Notes: generated by a model not told the origin, from the sequence alone. A stretch of DNA of 64,000 bases from Apostichopus japonicus (GCF_037975245.1 NC_092571.1:27935564-27999563); one strand, 5' to 3'; shown: positions 1-11,409, counted from the first letter of the stretch. Made by a program: numbers and translations.

Positions 1-401
1 AGTGAGCCGCACACAATAAGTAATGTAACGTTATTAAACCCGATTGAAGTTAGCATGAACGTTTAGCACCACTGCTGCTGAACGTGTTATCAGGGGTTGC
101 AGCTTTGAACTTCTCCACCGCAGGGTAGATAATGACATGTAAATCAGTTGCGCCCACCAAAATAAGCGATGATAGGTAGTTGGTCAGCGAAGAAAGAACC
201 ATTGAGCTATTGTAAATGAAAATTCAGTTAGCACAGTTGTCGGAAATGTTGCTATTGGCGTTTAGGCAGATTAACTCCCAAGAAGCTTATAAAAGAAACG
301 TGCCGTGTGGAAATTGTTTGAGCTAGCACAGCTATTGTTTGTGTTAGCACAGCTATTGTGAAGTTGATTTAGCAGAGTTGCTTGGAATGTATATTTGTGA
401 T
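1..401. other. Spacer left of the transposon nest
   Basis: I see no gene or complete repeat here. A short phrase (tagcacagctattg) occurs twice near 324-357, a small local duplication. Confidence 0.5.
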
Positions 402-551
402 CAGGGACGTAGCTAAGGCCTGATGATTGGGGTGGGGGGGGGGTGGAGTGGCTGAAATTCCAACTGGATGGGTTTTGGAGCCAGAGAATTCCGACTGCTG
501 CCTTGTACCCCCCACCCCCCCCCCCGCAATACTCGTTAACAATACGGTCAG

Positions 552-1119
552 CAGGGGCGTATCCAGGATTTTCTAACCCGGGGGGCGCGAATTACTATCT
601 AAGCGAAGCGCCACCATCGGTTGGCGCGCAGCGTACAAGAACATTTTTGGTTTTGATACCCCCTCAGATCACCGGAAATGACACTTCTCGGGCTTGAAAA
701 TGACCAACCAGATGTACACTTTTGCCTGAGAATCAAGTATTTCCCACTAGTTTTTCCCCCATCCATAACCTATTTGAAGATTGTCACCAGTCACACATCA
801 TGTTCGACCTCATCGCATCTCCTGTGAATCATTACTTTTTGTAGGTGATTCTACGTCGCGGCCCACAATACCCGACAGCCCCACTTTTGAAGGTTTTAAG
901 CCCATTTTTTGTTCAGAATTTGAAAATTCACATTTCTCGTGATTAAACTCACTTCAAAACATACCCATAATGTTGCAAAAAATTTCATCTATGGACAACC
1001 AATATAGAAGAACCTCCTTGAACCCCTAACAGACTGGTCAAAATTGCATGAGTAGAGGGAAGTATGATGAAGAATGTTGGTCAGGAAATTTTCGAAAATT
1101 CAGACACAGTTAATTTATT
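552..1119 (+). mobile_element. Partial copy of the GTATCCAGG-type element
   Basis: This begins with the terminus CAGGGGCGTATCCAGG and matches 1411-1985 and 21830-22395 throughout before the homology stops. It includes the shared core with the GCGCCA/TGGCGC hairpin near 600-630. The 5 bp before it (gtcag, 547-551) recur directly after the right end of the neighbouring full copy at 3562. The partial and full copies therefore appear to form one insertion with a 5-bp duplication. Confidence 0.7.
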
Positions 1120-2101
1120 TACCCACATAGGTCAAAGTGACGGGGGGGGGGGGAGCCTAACGAAATATTCTTTCTGAAAATTCGGGCTATATGCTGAGAA
1201 TTTTTCGGGCACCTATACTGAAAGAAAAATACATTGCAATGATGTAGCTAAAGGAAATGAATAGTTTAAAATTTATCTCCTTAGTAATTAAAATAAAGTT
1301 CTAAGCTTGGCCGACTAATTCGCCATTACTAATGTAAAAGAGAGTTTTGACATAGCTGGACCTCCATGCTTTTTCTCCATCTACATAGGACAATTCGTTG
1401 TTTATATGAGCAGGCGCGTATCCAGGATTTTCAAACCCGGGGGGGGGGGGGCGCGAATTACTATCTAAGCGGAGCGCCACCATCGGTTGGCGCGCAGCGT
1501 ACAAGAAAATTTCTTATTTTGATACCCCCCAGATCACCGGAAACGGCACTTCTCGGGCTTGAAATGACCAACCAGATGTACACTTTTTGGCTGAGAACCA
1601 AGTATTTCCTAAAGTTTTTTTCCATCCATAACCTTTTTGAAGATTGTCAACCCGGCACACATCATGTTCGACCTGATCGCATATCCTGTGGGTCTTTGCT
1701 TTTGTAGGTGATTCTACGTCGCGGCCCTCAATACCCGTCAGCCCCACTTTTGAAGGTTTTAAGCCCCATATTTGTTCAGAATTTGAAAATTCACATTTCT
1801 CGTGAATAAACTCACTTCAAAACATACCCATAATGTTGTACAAAATTTCATCTATGGACAACCAATATAGAAAAACTTCCTTGAACCCCTAACAGACCGG
1901 TCAAAATTGCATGAGTAGAGGGAAGTGTGATGCAGAATGTTGGTCAGAAATTTTCAAAAATTCAGACACAGTTAATTTATTGGTGTAGAAATATTAAAAC
2001 CTCTTATAACGGCTATTATAAAACTTGGTTGAAGGAAATGAAAAAATAGCAGATATATCCGAAACCGAACACTACACACATAGGCGTAGGAGGGGCGGCG
2101 G

Positions 2102-2482
2102 CAGTGGCGGAGCTAGGGGTATTGGTCAGGAGGGGCGAGAATGGTCTGTAGGGACGCTTTCGACACTATCTAAGCGGAGCGCCACCACTGGTTGGCGCGT
2201 AGCGTACAGAAAATTTTTGAGTAAAGATACTCCCTAGATCGCCGGAAATGACCCTTTCCGGGCCTGGCTACTTTGCATATAAACGAAGAATAAGGTGTCA
2301 TCGCCAAATTACACCAACAAAATGTGACAAATGTCAATAAGTAGATGAGAGCGCAATAAAAAAGTCAATAATCTTGAATAAGTAAAACGTGGTAAAGAGC
2401 TGAAAAAGGCTCCAGCAGTCCATTTGAGTCCGTCGGGGGGGGGGGGATCCGCCCCCATGACCGTATGGACGCTCCGCCACTG
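2102..2482 (+). mobile_element. hAT-like MITE (GGAGCTAGG family) nested in composite copy 1
   Basis: It runs from CAGTGGCGGAGC to its inverse GCTCCGCCACTG. The flanks ggcggcgg and cgcggcgg match at 7 of 8 positions, a slightly decayed 8-bp duplication. The copy at 22519-22900 sits in the same place in the second composite with an exact duplication. Confidence 0.85.
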
Positions 2483-3360
2483 CGCGGCGGGGGTGCAGCC
2501 CCTAATTCGCCATTACTAATGTAAAAGAGAATTTTGACATAATTGGACCTCCATGCTTTTTATACATCTACATGAGACATGTCGTTGTTTACATTAGCAT
2601 CCCGCGGTATACTGCGCAATTTGAACGGACCGTACGGTACATGATGGCATGCGATGTAATAACCGATGCTTGCTTATATGATATTGACATTAACACGTTG
2701 AACGCGCGGTCCGCGCGCGAAAATTTTTGGTTATTTTTTCAGGCAAGTCGGACAGTTTTGAGGCTTTTCATCCTCGAACGCCATTTTCATGCTCACTGAT
2801 ATGATGTGATATCTGCTGTTTGCGTTACAAATTCGAACAGGCGCGTAGCGAGGAATTTGCCAAGGGTGGGGCGAAGCCTGTAGGCAAACTATCTAAGCGT
2901 AGAGCCACCATAGGTTGGCGCGAAGCGTACAAGAAAATTTTGGCCGCAAATGCCTCCCAGATCGCTGGAAATGGCACTACCCATGCAGGACCATTTGTTA
3001 GCGCGAAGCGTACAAGCAAATTTTGGCCGAAAATCTCTCCCAGATCGCTGGAAATGACACTTCCCAGGCCTTGTAAGTTGCATCTAAGCACTTTCTATTT
3101 TGAAATTACTTAGCGATATCATTTAAAAAAATGCTGAATGGGGGGGGGGGGGCGGGCGGTCGTCCCCATGGTTTCATAGCACAATTCTACACACGCGTTA
3201 TGATAGACCATATACTGTATAGTATATATATAGATCATTAGTGAGAGAGGAAAATGGAAACGTCAAAAAATGGAGTTGTCGGTGTAAGGGGTAGGGTGAG
3301 TCACACTTTTACGAAATCATTGATCCGTCACTGACTACCCTTCAGCGCTGTAATGATGTC

Positions 3361-3520
3361 ACTGTTCCTCTCTCTCTTCGAGTTTTTCTTTTACTCCCTC
3401 CTTTTCTCCTTTTTCTCTCTTTCTTCTTTTTCTTTTCCCTTCCTTCCTCTCCTCCTCCTCTTTTTTCCCCTCTTTTTTCCTTTTTTCTTCCCTTTTTTTT
3501 CTCTCCTCTTTTTCTTACCC
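3361..3520. repeat. Pyrimidine-rich low-complexity stretch
   Basis: Almost pure C/T on the + strand, with many CTTT and CCT runs. The long open frames through it (lysine/glutamate-rich one way, phenylalanine/serine-rich the other) are composition artefacts. An equivalent stretch sits at about 23830-24000 in the second composite. Confidence 0.8.
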
Positions 3521-4351
3521 GGGGGGCGCGCGCCCCCAACGCCCCCCCTGGATACGCACCTGGTCAGTGTCAGTCAGACACCCAATCTTTCGCGACTGCA
3601 CTTTTGTTCCGAACTTTTTTCGGTAGGCCTACATTTTGTACCACTGGCCCTCACTTCACAAACTGATTAATCACTCTGGTTAAGCGAGTAAGCAACTGAG
3701 TATAAGTTATCTGCTTGATAGGCTACATAGACTACTAACTACAAAAGCTATGTTAATGTAACAAAAGGGGAAAACTTTTTTTTTCAACAAATTATATTCG
3801 GCGACATAGTGAATTACCAAAAATACAGTGCTTTTTCCTAACGCGCTTAATATTATTTTCTTGGGGAGGGGGGGGGGTGGGGCTATTTATCACTCACACT
3901 GAGCATTTGGAATGAAGTGAACAATTAAACATTTTGCAGAAAAATGTTGAGTTGACGAGATAAGTTGTCAATTAAACATTTTTCGGAAAATTATTCAATT
4001 GCTTAGTTAAAGCAACTGAGCAATCCAACATTTTTATGTTTTTTGATAAGATTTTATCTTGTTATCTAAACAGTTTACTGAAAAATTTCACCTTATGTGG
4101 CAAACTTTTTCTTACGTTGATGGCATTTTTAAGCTTCCGTATATTAGCATTGAGTGTTTTAATTGTATACGTTGTACAGTTTTTTTTTAGAGTATTCACA
4201 AGCCTACAAAGTTTTGTATGATGGAGTATAAAGATCGCGAGATACAATTTCTCAATGTGACAAAGAAAACGTGGTAAATATGACTGATTAAAGGTCAAAT
4301 TTGACCGAAAAATTTAAGTCACTCACAAATAACAAGAATATATGGAAATTA

Positions 4352-4409
4352 GAGTGCGACAGTCGGAAAAATTAGAGTGTGACAGTTGGAAATTCCGACT
4401 GTCGCACTC
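4352..4409. repeat. 17-bp inverted repeat inside the outer hAT
   Basis: GAGTGCGACAGTCGGAA at 4352-4368 is exactly inverted at 4393-4409, with a loop of about 24 bases. The loop holds a third, imperfect copy of the same words. Confidence 0.8.
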
Positions 4410-4639
4410 AACTTTTCCAACTATTGTCAGTTTTACCAAGATTGGGGGGGGGGGTGAGACACCCCCACACCCCCTCTAGCGACGTCCCTGTTTGTGATGA
4501 GTTGCTATTGAAGTCAGGGCAGTTGAGCGTGCAATAAGGAGATCTGAAAACTTCAAAGCGAGGTGACCGAGTGTAGCGAGGTGACCGAGGGAGCCGAGAC
4601 TTGCGGCGGGAGCCGAGAGTTGCGGCTTATAGAGAGAAA

Positions 4640-5080
4640 CTTCGACTGTAATGAAATGTCATAGAAACGAAAGAATAATGTCCCATACGTTCGTTTATGA
4701 TGGTCATATGATGGCACAGCATTTTCACGGGGTTAAATTAAGCAATTAAATGGGAGAAATCATATTTCTTATTTCCTTGTTTATTGCAGTACTATTTTTG
4801 AATTGAAATAATAAGGGCGCTGCCGGAATACGCCTGCCAGAGTCGTATATGTATACGACTCTGGCGCCTGCCTCCTGGCTAGTAGAACCAATTTGAGTGT
4901 CATGAAATGTCATGAAAACGAACGAATAATGTTCCTTACATTCATTTATGATGGCCATTTGATGACACAACAGATGAAAAAACAGATGAAAAACGTGGTG
5001 AAATTAAGCAATTAATGGGATCATTTATTTTTCTTTTGCATTTATACGATGTGGGCGCTGCTGGAATACCCCCTTCCTCA
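4640..5080. repeat. Diverged direct duplication of about 200 bp
   Basis: About 4640-4840 and 4890-5080 share the same ordered words (atgaaatgtcat, gaaacga, aattaagcaatta, gggcgctgc.ggaatac). This marks a local direct duplication. I see no coding signal. Confidence 0.6.
4836..4865. repeat. Perfect 14-bp palindrome with a 2-base spacer
   Basis: GCCAGAGTCGTATA is followed by TG and then its exact inverse, ending at 4865. It lies at the join between the two parts of the local duplication. Confidence 0.85.
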
Positions 5081-5300
5081 AAAGTAAAGTACCACAAATT
5101 TCAAAATGTTAATAGTTTTTTACATAAAATGAATGTGCGGCTGAGTTTATATCTGCATTTTGTCTAATAGAATTTCCTTCGAATTATTATATGGTGTAGC
5201 AATACACTTCCTATATACCCTCATCTAATGGTTGGAGTGATATCTGCATTTTGCCTCATAGAATATTCTTCGAATTAATATATGTTATGGCACGATTACA

Positions 5301-6026
5301 GTCCACGAGACCGAAGGTCCGTGAGACCGAAGGTCCGCGAGACCGAAATTAAAAAGGTCCGCGAGACCGAAGGTCCGCGAGACCGAAATGAAAAAACGGT
5401 CCGCGAGACCGAAATTACAAAAAGGTCCGCGAGACCGAAATTAAAAAGGTCTGCGAGACCGAAGGTCCGCGAGACCGAAATGAAAAAATGGTCCGCGAGA
5501 CCGAAATTACAATAAGGTCCGCGATACCGAAATTAAAAAAAGGTCCGCGAGACCGAAATGAAAGAAAGGTCCGCGAGACCGAAATTAAAAAAAGGTCCGC
5601 GAGAGTGGGTGTGTGTTTGTGGTACAAAATGTACAAATATTCGTATACTAAGTTAAATTATTTTAAAATTAATTATGAGGAAATTGTGTCAACTGTTACG
5701 GCTAGAGGTTAAAAGTTGACCCCTAATTAACTTCGGTCTCGCGGAACTTCGGTCTCGCGGACCTTTTTTTAATTTCGGTCTCGCGGACCTTTTTTAATTT
5801 CCGTCTCGCGGACCTTTTTCCAATTTCGGTCTCGCGGACCTTTTTTCAATTTCGGTCTCGCGGACCTTTTTTTCAATTTCGGTCTCGCGGACTTTTTTTC
5901 AATTTCGGTCTCGCGGACCTTTTTTCAATTTCGGCCTCGCAGACCTTTTTTCAATTTCGGTCTCGCGGACCTTTTTGTAATTTCGGTCTCGCGGACCTTC
6001 GGTCTCGCGGTCCTTCGGTCTCGCGG
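5301..6026. repeat. Large inverted tandem array (hairpin-forming)
   Basis: The left arm (5301-5604) is about 14 units of GGTCCGCGAGACCGAAATTA type, with spacings of 16 or about 25 bp. The right arm (5731-6026) is about 13 units of the inverse word, GGTCTCGCGGACC plus T-rich linkers. The 126-bp spacer at 5605-5730 is unrelated. A transcript could fold into a hairpin of about 300 bp. Open frames across it are arginine-rich repeats with no gene character. Confidence 0.9.
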
Positions 6027-6682
6027 AATTCCCCCTATGGCACTACCCTTCCTCATAATGTCAACTTATGGGGCAAAGTCCTTCATATATTGATGGCACT
6101 TTTAAGCTTCCGTACTTAAGTGTCTAATCACGTTTAATAAGGATTTATGGCATATTGTCTTTTGCAGGTGACAAAGGCAACCTTTGAAGTCATAAAGGGA
6201 ACGATTTACACTTTCTCAAATGTAAATCAACAGTGCGGACATACCCTTATACCGTGTACACGTGCACACAATTATGTTCATTAAAGCACCGTAAACTCGC
6301 AGCTGTCGAAAATAAGGCGAAAATACACGTTAAGCACCGTATGCTAACTTCAATTTGGTGTAATTACGTTCATTCAACTTTGTTGCATAAAGTATAATAG
6401 CGAGTAATTCCCCAGTTGCGCTTCACTGACGAACGGACAGTTGTGATAAAACTTTTGGCAAGGACTTTCGTCAATGCGTACTGCAGCGTACGATCCTTGA
6501 ACAGTATTACTCACTGCGCCCGTGCCGTATTTACAAAAGGTCCGTCTGTGTAGATTTTAATATGGACACTGTACACCGTCTAGAATAGCGCGACACAATA
6601 ACACAGAATTTACCTGGATTTAAGTTGTAAACAACGAGTGTGGATTTCTTATGGTGTAATTTATCATCGAGAGGGCCAAACT
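6027..6682. other. Spacer upstream of the glycosyltransferase gene
   Basis: No repeat or gene is recognised. The promoter and any 5' untranslated exon of the downstream gene should lie here, but I see no decisive core-promoter motif. Confidence 0.4.
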
Positions 6683-6836
6683 ATGCATGTAACTACGCCG
6701 TCATTGCGTTCCTCTGTTTTTATTGGTTTAATTACCTGTATTCTTGTCATGTTGTACCTAACGTTCAGTAACTTGACTTCTAAAACTTCTATTGCACAGA
6801 ACCGTGAGCGTGAATCCTCGCCTAACAGATATTTCG
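6683..6836 (+). CDS. Glycosyltransferase exon 1: cytoplasmic tail and signal anchor
   Basis: This probable first coding exon encodes 51 residues starting MHVTTPSLRSS. The open frame runs further up, but only from a GTG; the first ATG is at 6683. Residues 10-28 (VFIGLITCILVMLYLTF) form one hydrophobic segment without a cleavage-like end. That is the layout of a type II Golgi enzyme: short tail, anchor, then a polar stem containing NLTS. The exon ends at a consensus donor (TTTCG|GTAAGA) in phase 1. The exon at 14558 opens with two bases that complete a codon, so direct joining keeps the frame and gives a 350-residue protein. The pairing is inferred from position, phase and domain logic; no similarity search was possible. 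Confidence 0.6.
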
Positions 6837-8212
6837 GTAAGATTTCATGTTTATTATTATATGTAGGCCCTATATATATATACTGTATCATACATGGTAA
6901 GCGTGTATCGTTTGCAACCCAACAAACAAAGAGAACACAGTGATGCATCGTTTACTACCCTTTGTACCACAGTAAAAACTGGATCATGTGGAAAAATGTG
7001 CCACCACGATTAACGTAAGATCTGAGAATATGTGTAATCCCAACAAAAGCATTAAGTATTGTTTAGAACTTGGTCGCCAGCGACTGGTGAGAGCCTATGG
7101 AAAATGAGAGCAGAAGATCTTGCTTGGCCACCGACGTCAAGATTGCAAGGTAAATGTTCCACTTTCTTGAAATCGTTAGGAGCATATAGGGTCACTATAA
7201 TTTAGAAACTTCAAAGTAGTTTATACACATGTTTATGGCATGTGTATAAACTGTATACTACTGTCGCAATTTCTAGAGGGGCCAAGTAGGTCTCAAACAG
7301 AAGACACAATAAGCCAGGGCATATAGGCTATCACTATACGCCTAGTACAGTTTGCCTAGGCTTTTAGCCATTTGCTTACATACTGTAGCCTGTAGGGTCT
7401 AGTTAAGGCAACAGCCAATTCTTCAAAAGACCCAGAACCTAGGCTACTGTAGGCCTCAAAAGGATGTCTCAAGTATGAACTATGATGTGCTGTATATGGA
7501 CCATGATTGAGGGCTAGGCCTTGGGTCTGCTGTGTATACAGTTACAGTAGTCTAGCCTAGTTCCCAATCTAATTAGGCCTAGGCTAGGCAACAGTATAGT
7601 ATACTTTTGCCTAAACTATGCCTACTGAGTACTGGCACTGACAAGATAGATAAAAATTATCCCTAGCCGAGTGATATTGTTGAATTAATGTGTAGTTTCA
7701 TCAAAAAGTCAGGCCTAGCACTTGGTCAAGAAGCCTAGCTACATCAACCTAATCAGGGACACATACTGCCAGTAGATATTGGTACATGTAAAAGTATACT
7801 GCTTTTGACAGCGATTGAATGCTTTTAAAATTGTCACAGCTTGAATATTTCATACTGTTTTATTTGCAAAAGTAATAAAACTTTTGTATATTTACAACTG
7901 TAAGTACTCATTAATTTATAATAGGTTCGTCCTCCCACTGAATTATAAGACTGAGGTGAACAACAAATCATGATGTATTTTGTTGTCAACATTTATACTG
8001 TTCATTTGCCCATTTCGACTGCGGACATACTGTCTAGATGGCTCTACGCTACTGTATGTACAACACAAGTATCATGTTGCCTTGCAATTCATCAATCTTA
8101 CTGGATGTAATTATATTGCCAAAAGATTTATTTTTATTTTCAGATAATGGTACCGTATAATTTCATGTGGTTACTGACATGATGCAACATTGAGCAACTC
8201 ATCTTCTTTCAG
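6837..8212. other. Intron sequence of the glycosyltransferase gene
   Basis: Non-coding. About 7290-7760 is dense in short GGCCTA/TAGGC words. No exon, RNA gene or complete transposon is recognised. Confidence 0.5.
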
Positions 8213-8312
8213 TACTACCTGTACCTGTGCCAGGTGTCAAAAGAGAACAGAATTTAACTCCTGTAACTGGGAATGAAGATGTATCAGACTACTGGCATTC
8301 TGTACACTCATG
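8213..8312 (+). other. Candidate extra or alternative exon (100 nt)
   Basis: A pyrimidine tract and AG (cttctttcag) precede it and CATG|GTAGGA follows it. Entered in phase 1, as exon 1 leaves it, it is fully open and reads LPVPVPGVKREQNLTPV and onward, plausible stem-region sequence. It leaves in phase 2, which does not fit the exon at 14558: that join makes a stop within a few codons. It is therefore a cassette that needs a missing partner exon, an untranslated or pseudo exon, or chance. Confidence 0.3.
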
Positions 8313-8430
8313 GTAGGAGAGTCTGTTAATAGTGAATGGTGATAGACGTGGCTCTCAACCACTGCTCTTTATTACCAAAACCTGACATAGGGAAGCATTG
8401 GCAATGCAGGAATAAGATGTATGTATGTTT

Positions 8431-8669
8431 TTTAGATCCTCCTGCAAGGAGGAACTCGCGAAGAAGCCTTATTGGCTTATCAAAGCCGCAAGCTGACCGA
8501 AGTCAGTCTCTTACATTCATATTTAACGTCCATGATTATGAATTGTCAACAACTCTGTAACTGGACGACATGTATTAATCTTGGAGTGACTCGAACCGGA
8601 GACCTTATGATTGGAAGGCACTGGCCTTAACCAACGAGATAGCACTAACACACCGGGCTAACACTCCAA
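8431..8669 (-). mobile_element. tRNA-derived SINE, copy 1
   Basis: Read on the minus strand, the head is tRNA-like, with a B-box (GGTTCGAGTCACTCC). The body has the words gttgttgacaattcat and gacttcggtcagcttgcggc, and the tail runs into catacatac simple repeat. It matches 24364-24590 almost base for base, but the head has an extra stretch of about 20 bp near 8630-8655 that interrupts the A-box. Confidence 0.85.
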
Positions 8670-8686
8670 GTTGGTCTACTACAGAA

Positions 8687-9500
8687 ATGTCTTGATGATA
8701 AAACTTCAGAAATACTGATTCATGCTTTTGTGACCTCCTGCTAAACTTCCTCAAAATTTTGTTTACTTTATGGCCAGTCAGAATTAATAAAAAGCTTCAG
8801 AAAATTCAAAACTCAAGCATTGTGACAAGGAAAAGGGGAAGTTGCCATACAACTGCACTCTTAAAGGAACCTCACAGGCTTCCTGTTAGTGATCGAATTA
8901 AGTTTAAAATAAGTACTACTACTCACTTTCTGCGCTCATCAGGGGCGTAGCGAAGGGGTTTTTGTTGGGGGGTGTGGAGAATTTGATTTGCCGACAGATC
9001 TGGGAGTGGTGACTGAAATGGGGGAGGGGTCTAAGGGGAGGGGGTGTCCCCCTCCCCCTTTGGAAAATTTTTAGTTTTGAAACGTCCTTAGATGCAATCT
9101 GGTGTATATTTTAAGTCAAATTTGATTTGCTGATGGATCTGGAAGTGGTGACTGAAATGGGGGAGGGGTCTAAGGGTAGGGGGTCTACCCCTCCCCTTTG
9201 GAAAAATTAGTTTGAACGTCCTTAGATGCAATCTGGTGCATATTTTAAGTCAAATTTGGCACAGAAGAAGCTCCCGTTCTCCTTTTTCTATTCAGCTTTC
9301 CTTCTTTCTTCCCCTTCCGCTCTCTTCACCTTTTCTCCTTTTGCCGACAGACCCAAAATTTGCCGACAGCGACCAAATTATTGGGGGGGTGTGACACCCC
9401 CCCGCTCGCTACGCCCCTGGCGCTCATCATTTGGAACAGCTAGTATATACAGTATCGCTCAACTACTCTCTCCCTATGCTCCTGCCAATTGCCTTGCCTC
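8687..9500 (+). pseudogene. Remnant of a LINE reverse transcriptase (C-terminal part)
   Basis: With frameshifts the translation reads LIHAFVTS, then LLYG, then KKLQKIQNSS, then the phrase LLKEPHRLPVSDRIKFK. After a 480-bp insertion it continues as LLSPYAPANCLAS. This order is typical of the end of the reverse-transcriptase region in CR1/L2/jockey-type LINEs. A stop follows FVTSC and at least one frame change precedes KKLQ. A hAT-like element at 8940-9419 splits it; taking out the element and one target duplication restores the frame across the break. No upstream endonuclease part is visible. Confidence 0.7.
8940..9419. mobile_element. hAT-like MITE inserted in the LINE remnant
   Basis: The ends are CAGGGGCGTAGCG and the inverse CGCTACGCCCCTG, flanked by exact 8-bp duplications gcgctcat (8932-8939, 9420-9427). 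Inside, a segment of about 140 bp beginning near aatttgatttgc is repeated twice in tandem (about 8978-9120 and 9118-9255). It includes ggggaggggtctaagg motifs shared with the GTAGGAACC family. Confidence 0.95.
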
Positions 9501-10396
9501 ATGCCCCAACCCCCCCCCCCCCGCATCAGGGACTGTAGACCTTTGACACCCTTTTTCTTCACTTGTATTGATTGCTTTTGACTTGTTTTGTTAAAGATGC
9601 TACAGTATGTCGTCTCATTGGAATCTGACAATATTGCATGCTGGATGTTGCGTGACGTCACAGCTTGCCTTTCTGAACTGGGATCGAGAGCTGAGTTGTA
9701 GTGGCCCTCCTATAATTAATATGCGTAACGCGCGAAGAGGCCTACTGTACCGTATGTGATGTAGCCGTTGTACGACATAGTCCATACATATGTACTCAGT
9801 ATTGCACACTTGAGAACACATTGTAAACTTATCGTTTAGTCTTACCAATCGACTCCCAAGTGAACTTCAGGAAAGGGAACGCAGTGACGTCACACAAAAT
9901 CTGGCATACAAAATTGTTGGATTTCGCTGAGAGGACATAACATCTTTAAGCACCCAGAGCAACTACTTCCTGTTTCTGATTTGGCACTTTATAAAACCAT
10001 TGTATTATTATCATCATTATTGAGTTGATCAATGCAGAGTTGATGAACCAATAAGGAAGTAAGAGTGTTCCACGTTTATTTTACATGTTTCTTTGACATT
10101 CTGCCAATGAAGTATACGTACTAAGGCACATAGGAAATAATAAGGTAGATATGGAATTAATGTGCACGTGCCTTAACAAAACATGACGGTCTGTTTGGTT
10201 GAAGATTATTTTGTGTGTGATTGTGTATATGTACCTGAGCTTTAATAGAGTGTTTTTGCAGTTACTGTAAGTGTGTGTGATATCACGATGAACCCATATT
10301 GAACCCCTATTGATTTCCATTTAAAATTGAAATGATTGTTTCAGTCAGTCAGCAAGATCCTGACTGACAGTGACTGACATATATACTGTATGTATA
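9501..10396. other. Intron sequence
   Basis: I see no gene or complete element. It may include the decayed 3' end of the LINE, but the frame cannot be followed. Confidence 0.4.
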
Positions 10397-10494
10397 TGAA
10401 TCCAGAACAGTGAAAAAACTGTCAGTGTCCACCGGGATTCGAGGCCTCCAGGTTTATGTGGGGAAACCTTAACCACTAGGCTATGGACGCTGAT
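10397..10494 (-). mobile_element. tRNA-derived SINE (second family)
   Basis: The minus strand reads a tRNA-like head: A-box-like TAGCCTAGTGGTTAAGG, then a B-box-like CCTCGAATCCC, then a tail phrase ttttttcactgttctgg. The same tail phrase follows the fragment at 10759-10822. Confidence 0.75.
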
Positions 10495-10758
10495 TGTACG
10501 TCCAGAGGTTCGAAACCGGTAAGGAAGTTTGTAATTCCACTGTAGGCACCGGCCACCCTGTATCAAACAATGCTACAGTAGTTCTGTTTTGGTGACATAT
10601 TTTGCCTTATTCAAGATATCAAACATGTGCTAACTAACTTGAATTCAATTGTGATTCCTAACGCCTAAAGAGATACTTTGTACAGACTCTTGTTAAATGA
10701 AAATGGATATAAACGACAAAGGCAAATGAATATAATTGAAGTTGTAGTGAGTTGGAAA

Positions 10759-10822
10759 TCCAGATTCCAGAACAGTGAAAAAACTTCCAGCCTCCACCAG
10801 GATTCGAACCCGGGCCTCCCGC
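10759..10822 (-). mobile_element. SINE fragment: B-box and body only
   Basis: The minus strand reads GGGTTCGAATCCTGGTGG followed by the same tail words as the SINE at 10397. The A-box half is missing, so this is a truncated second copy. Confidence 0.7.
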
Positions 10823-11409
10823 TATGTATATATTGTGTATATGACATATAATACATATCTATACATTATGGAGAGGAAGTGTTTCTTGTATGGTTGAAAC
10901 AGACTTCTGTGTATCATGTTTGGTTTGTCCAAATTTATACCACTATTAAACTGTTACAGTAATGTATTAAAAGAAAACTGTCATTACTATCTCAATATGT
11001 GAACTGGACTGAACAATTTCAGCAATCATGAATCAGATACTTGTAGATGTTGCTTCTTCTGAAATAAATGAATTGATATTTCTGGTGGGCATGTTTCACC
11101 TTAATGATAAGGATAACATCCCTAATGTAACATTTATGTATTTTCCTACTATTGATGTGTTTTGAGAAACTTTTGACGTTAGAGGTTTAAGATTGAGGGT
11201 CTTTTACTAAGGACAACTGTATTACACTGGACCTTCATGTATTATGTTTAGACATGTTATTCATAGCTTGAGAAATATAAAATACATGAAATGCATCTTC
11301 AGCTGGCACGAGCTGACTGAAATGCATATGAATGTACAGATTATACATTTCCTATGTTGTACTTATTCATAAAATAATGTCATATATATGTTAGTGTTCA
11401 GAAGTAGAA
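10823..11409. other. Intron sequence
   Basis: AT-rich sequence with no recognisable feature. Confidence 0.4.

Larger units (their letters stand above)
1411..3562 (+). mobile_element. Full composite GTATCCAGG-type element, copy 1
   Basis: The left end CAGGCGCGTATCCAGG and the right end CCTGGATACGCACCTG are inverted repeats (15 of 16). The interior has the hairpin core, a nested hAT at 2102-2482, a second core with a GTAGCGAGG start near 2839, a G-run, and a pyrimidine-rich stretch near 3360-3520. The same arrangement, nested element included, recurs at 21830-24045. No transposase is visible, so it is non-autonomous. Open frames reading LSKRSAT and SGAPPSVGA are translations of the repeat core, not genes. 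Confidence 0.85.
402..4490. mobile_element. Outer hAT-like element, enlarged by nested insertions
   Basis: The left end reads CAGGGACGTAGCTA and the right end is its near-perfect inverse (TAGCGACGTCCCTG, 13 of 14). Both sides carry the exact 8-bp duplication tttgtgat (394-401 and 4491-4498), the hAT target-site length. No transposase reading frame is visible. Much of the interior is later insertions: a tandem pair of GTATCCAGG-type elements (552-3562) with another hAT copy inside. This entry marks the whole insertion; the parts are listed separately. Confidence 0.85.

Noticed and set aside
443..3670. Open frames translating as SGAPPSVGAQRTRKF or LSKRSATTGWR and similar
   Set aside because: They are translations of the transposon core and recur wherever the core does, on both strands and out of frame with each other. 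They are not genes.
3342..3670. Lysine/glutamate-rich and phenylalanine/serine-rich frames
   Set aside because: They come from the pyrimidine-rich low-complexity stretch and its complement.
5282..5712. Arginine-rich repeat proteins on both strands
   Set aside because: They are translations of the 25-bp palindromic array.
5301..6026. CRISPR-like array
   Set aside because: Repeats are short, spacers are not unique and the arms are inverted; the setting is eukaryotic.
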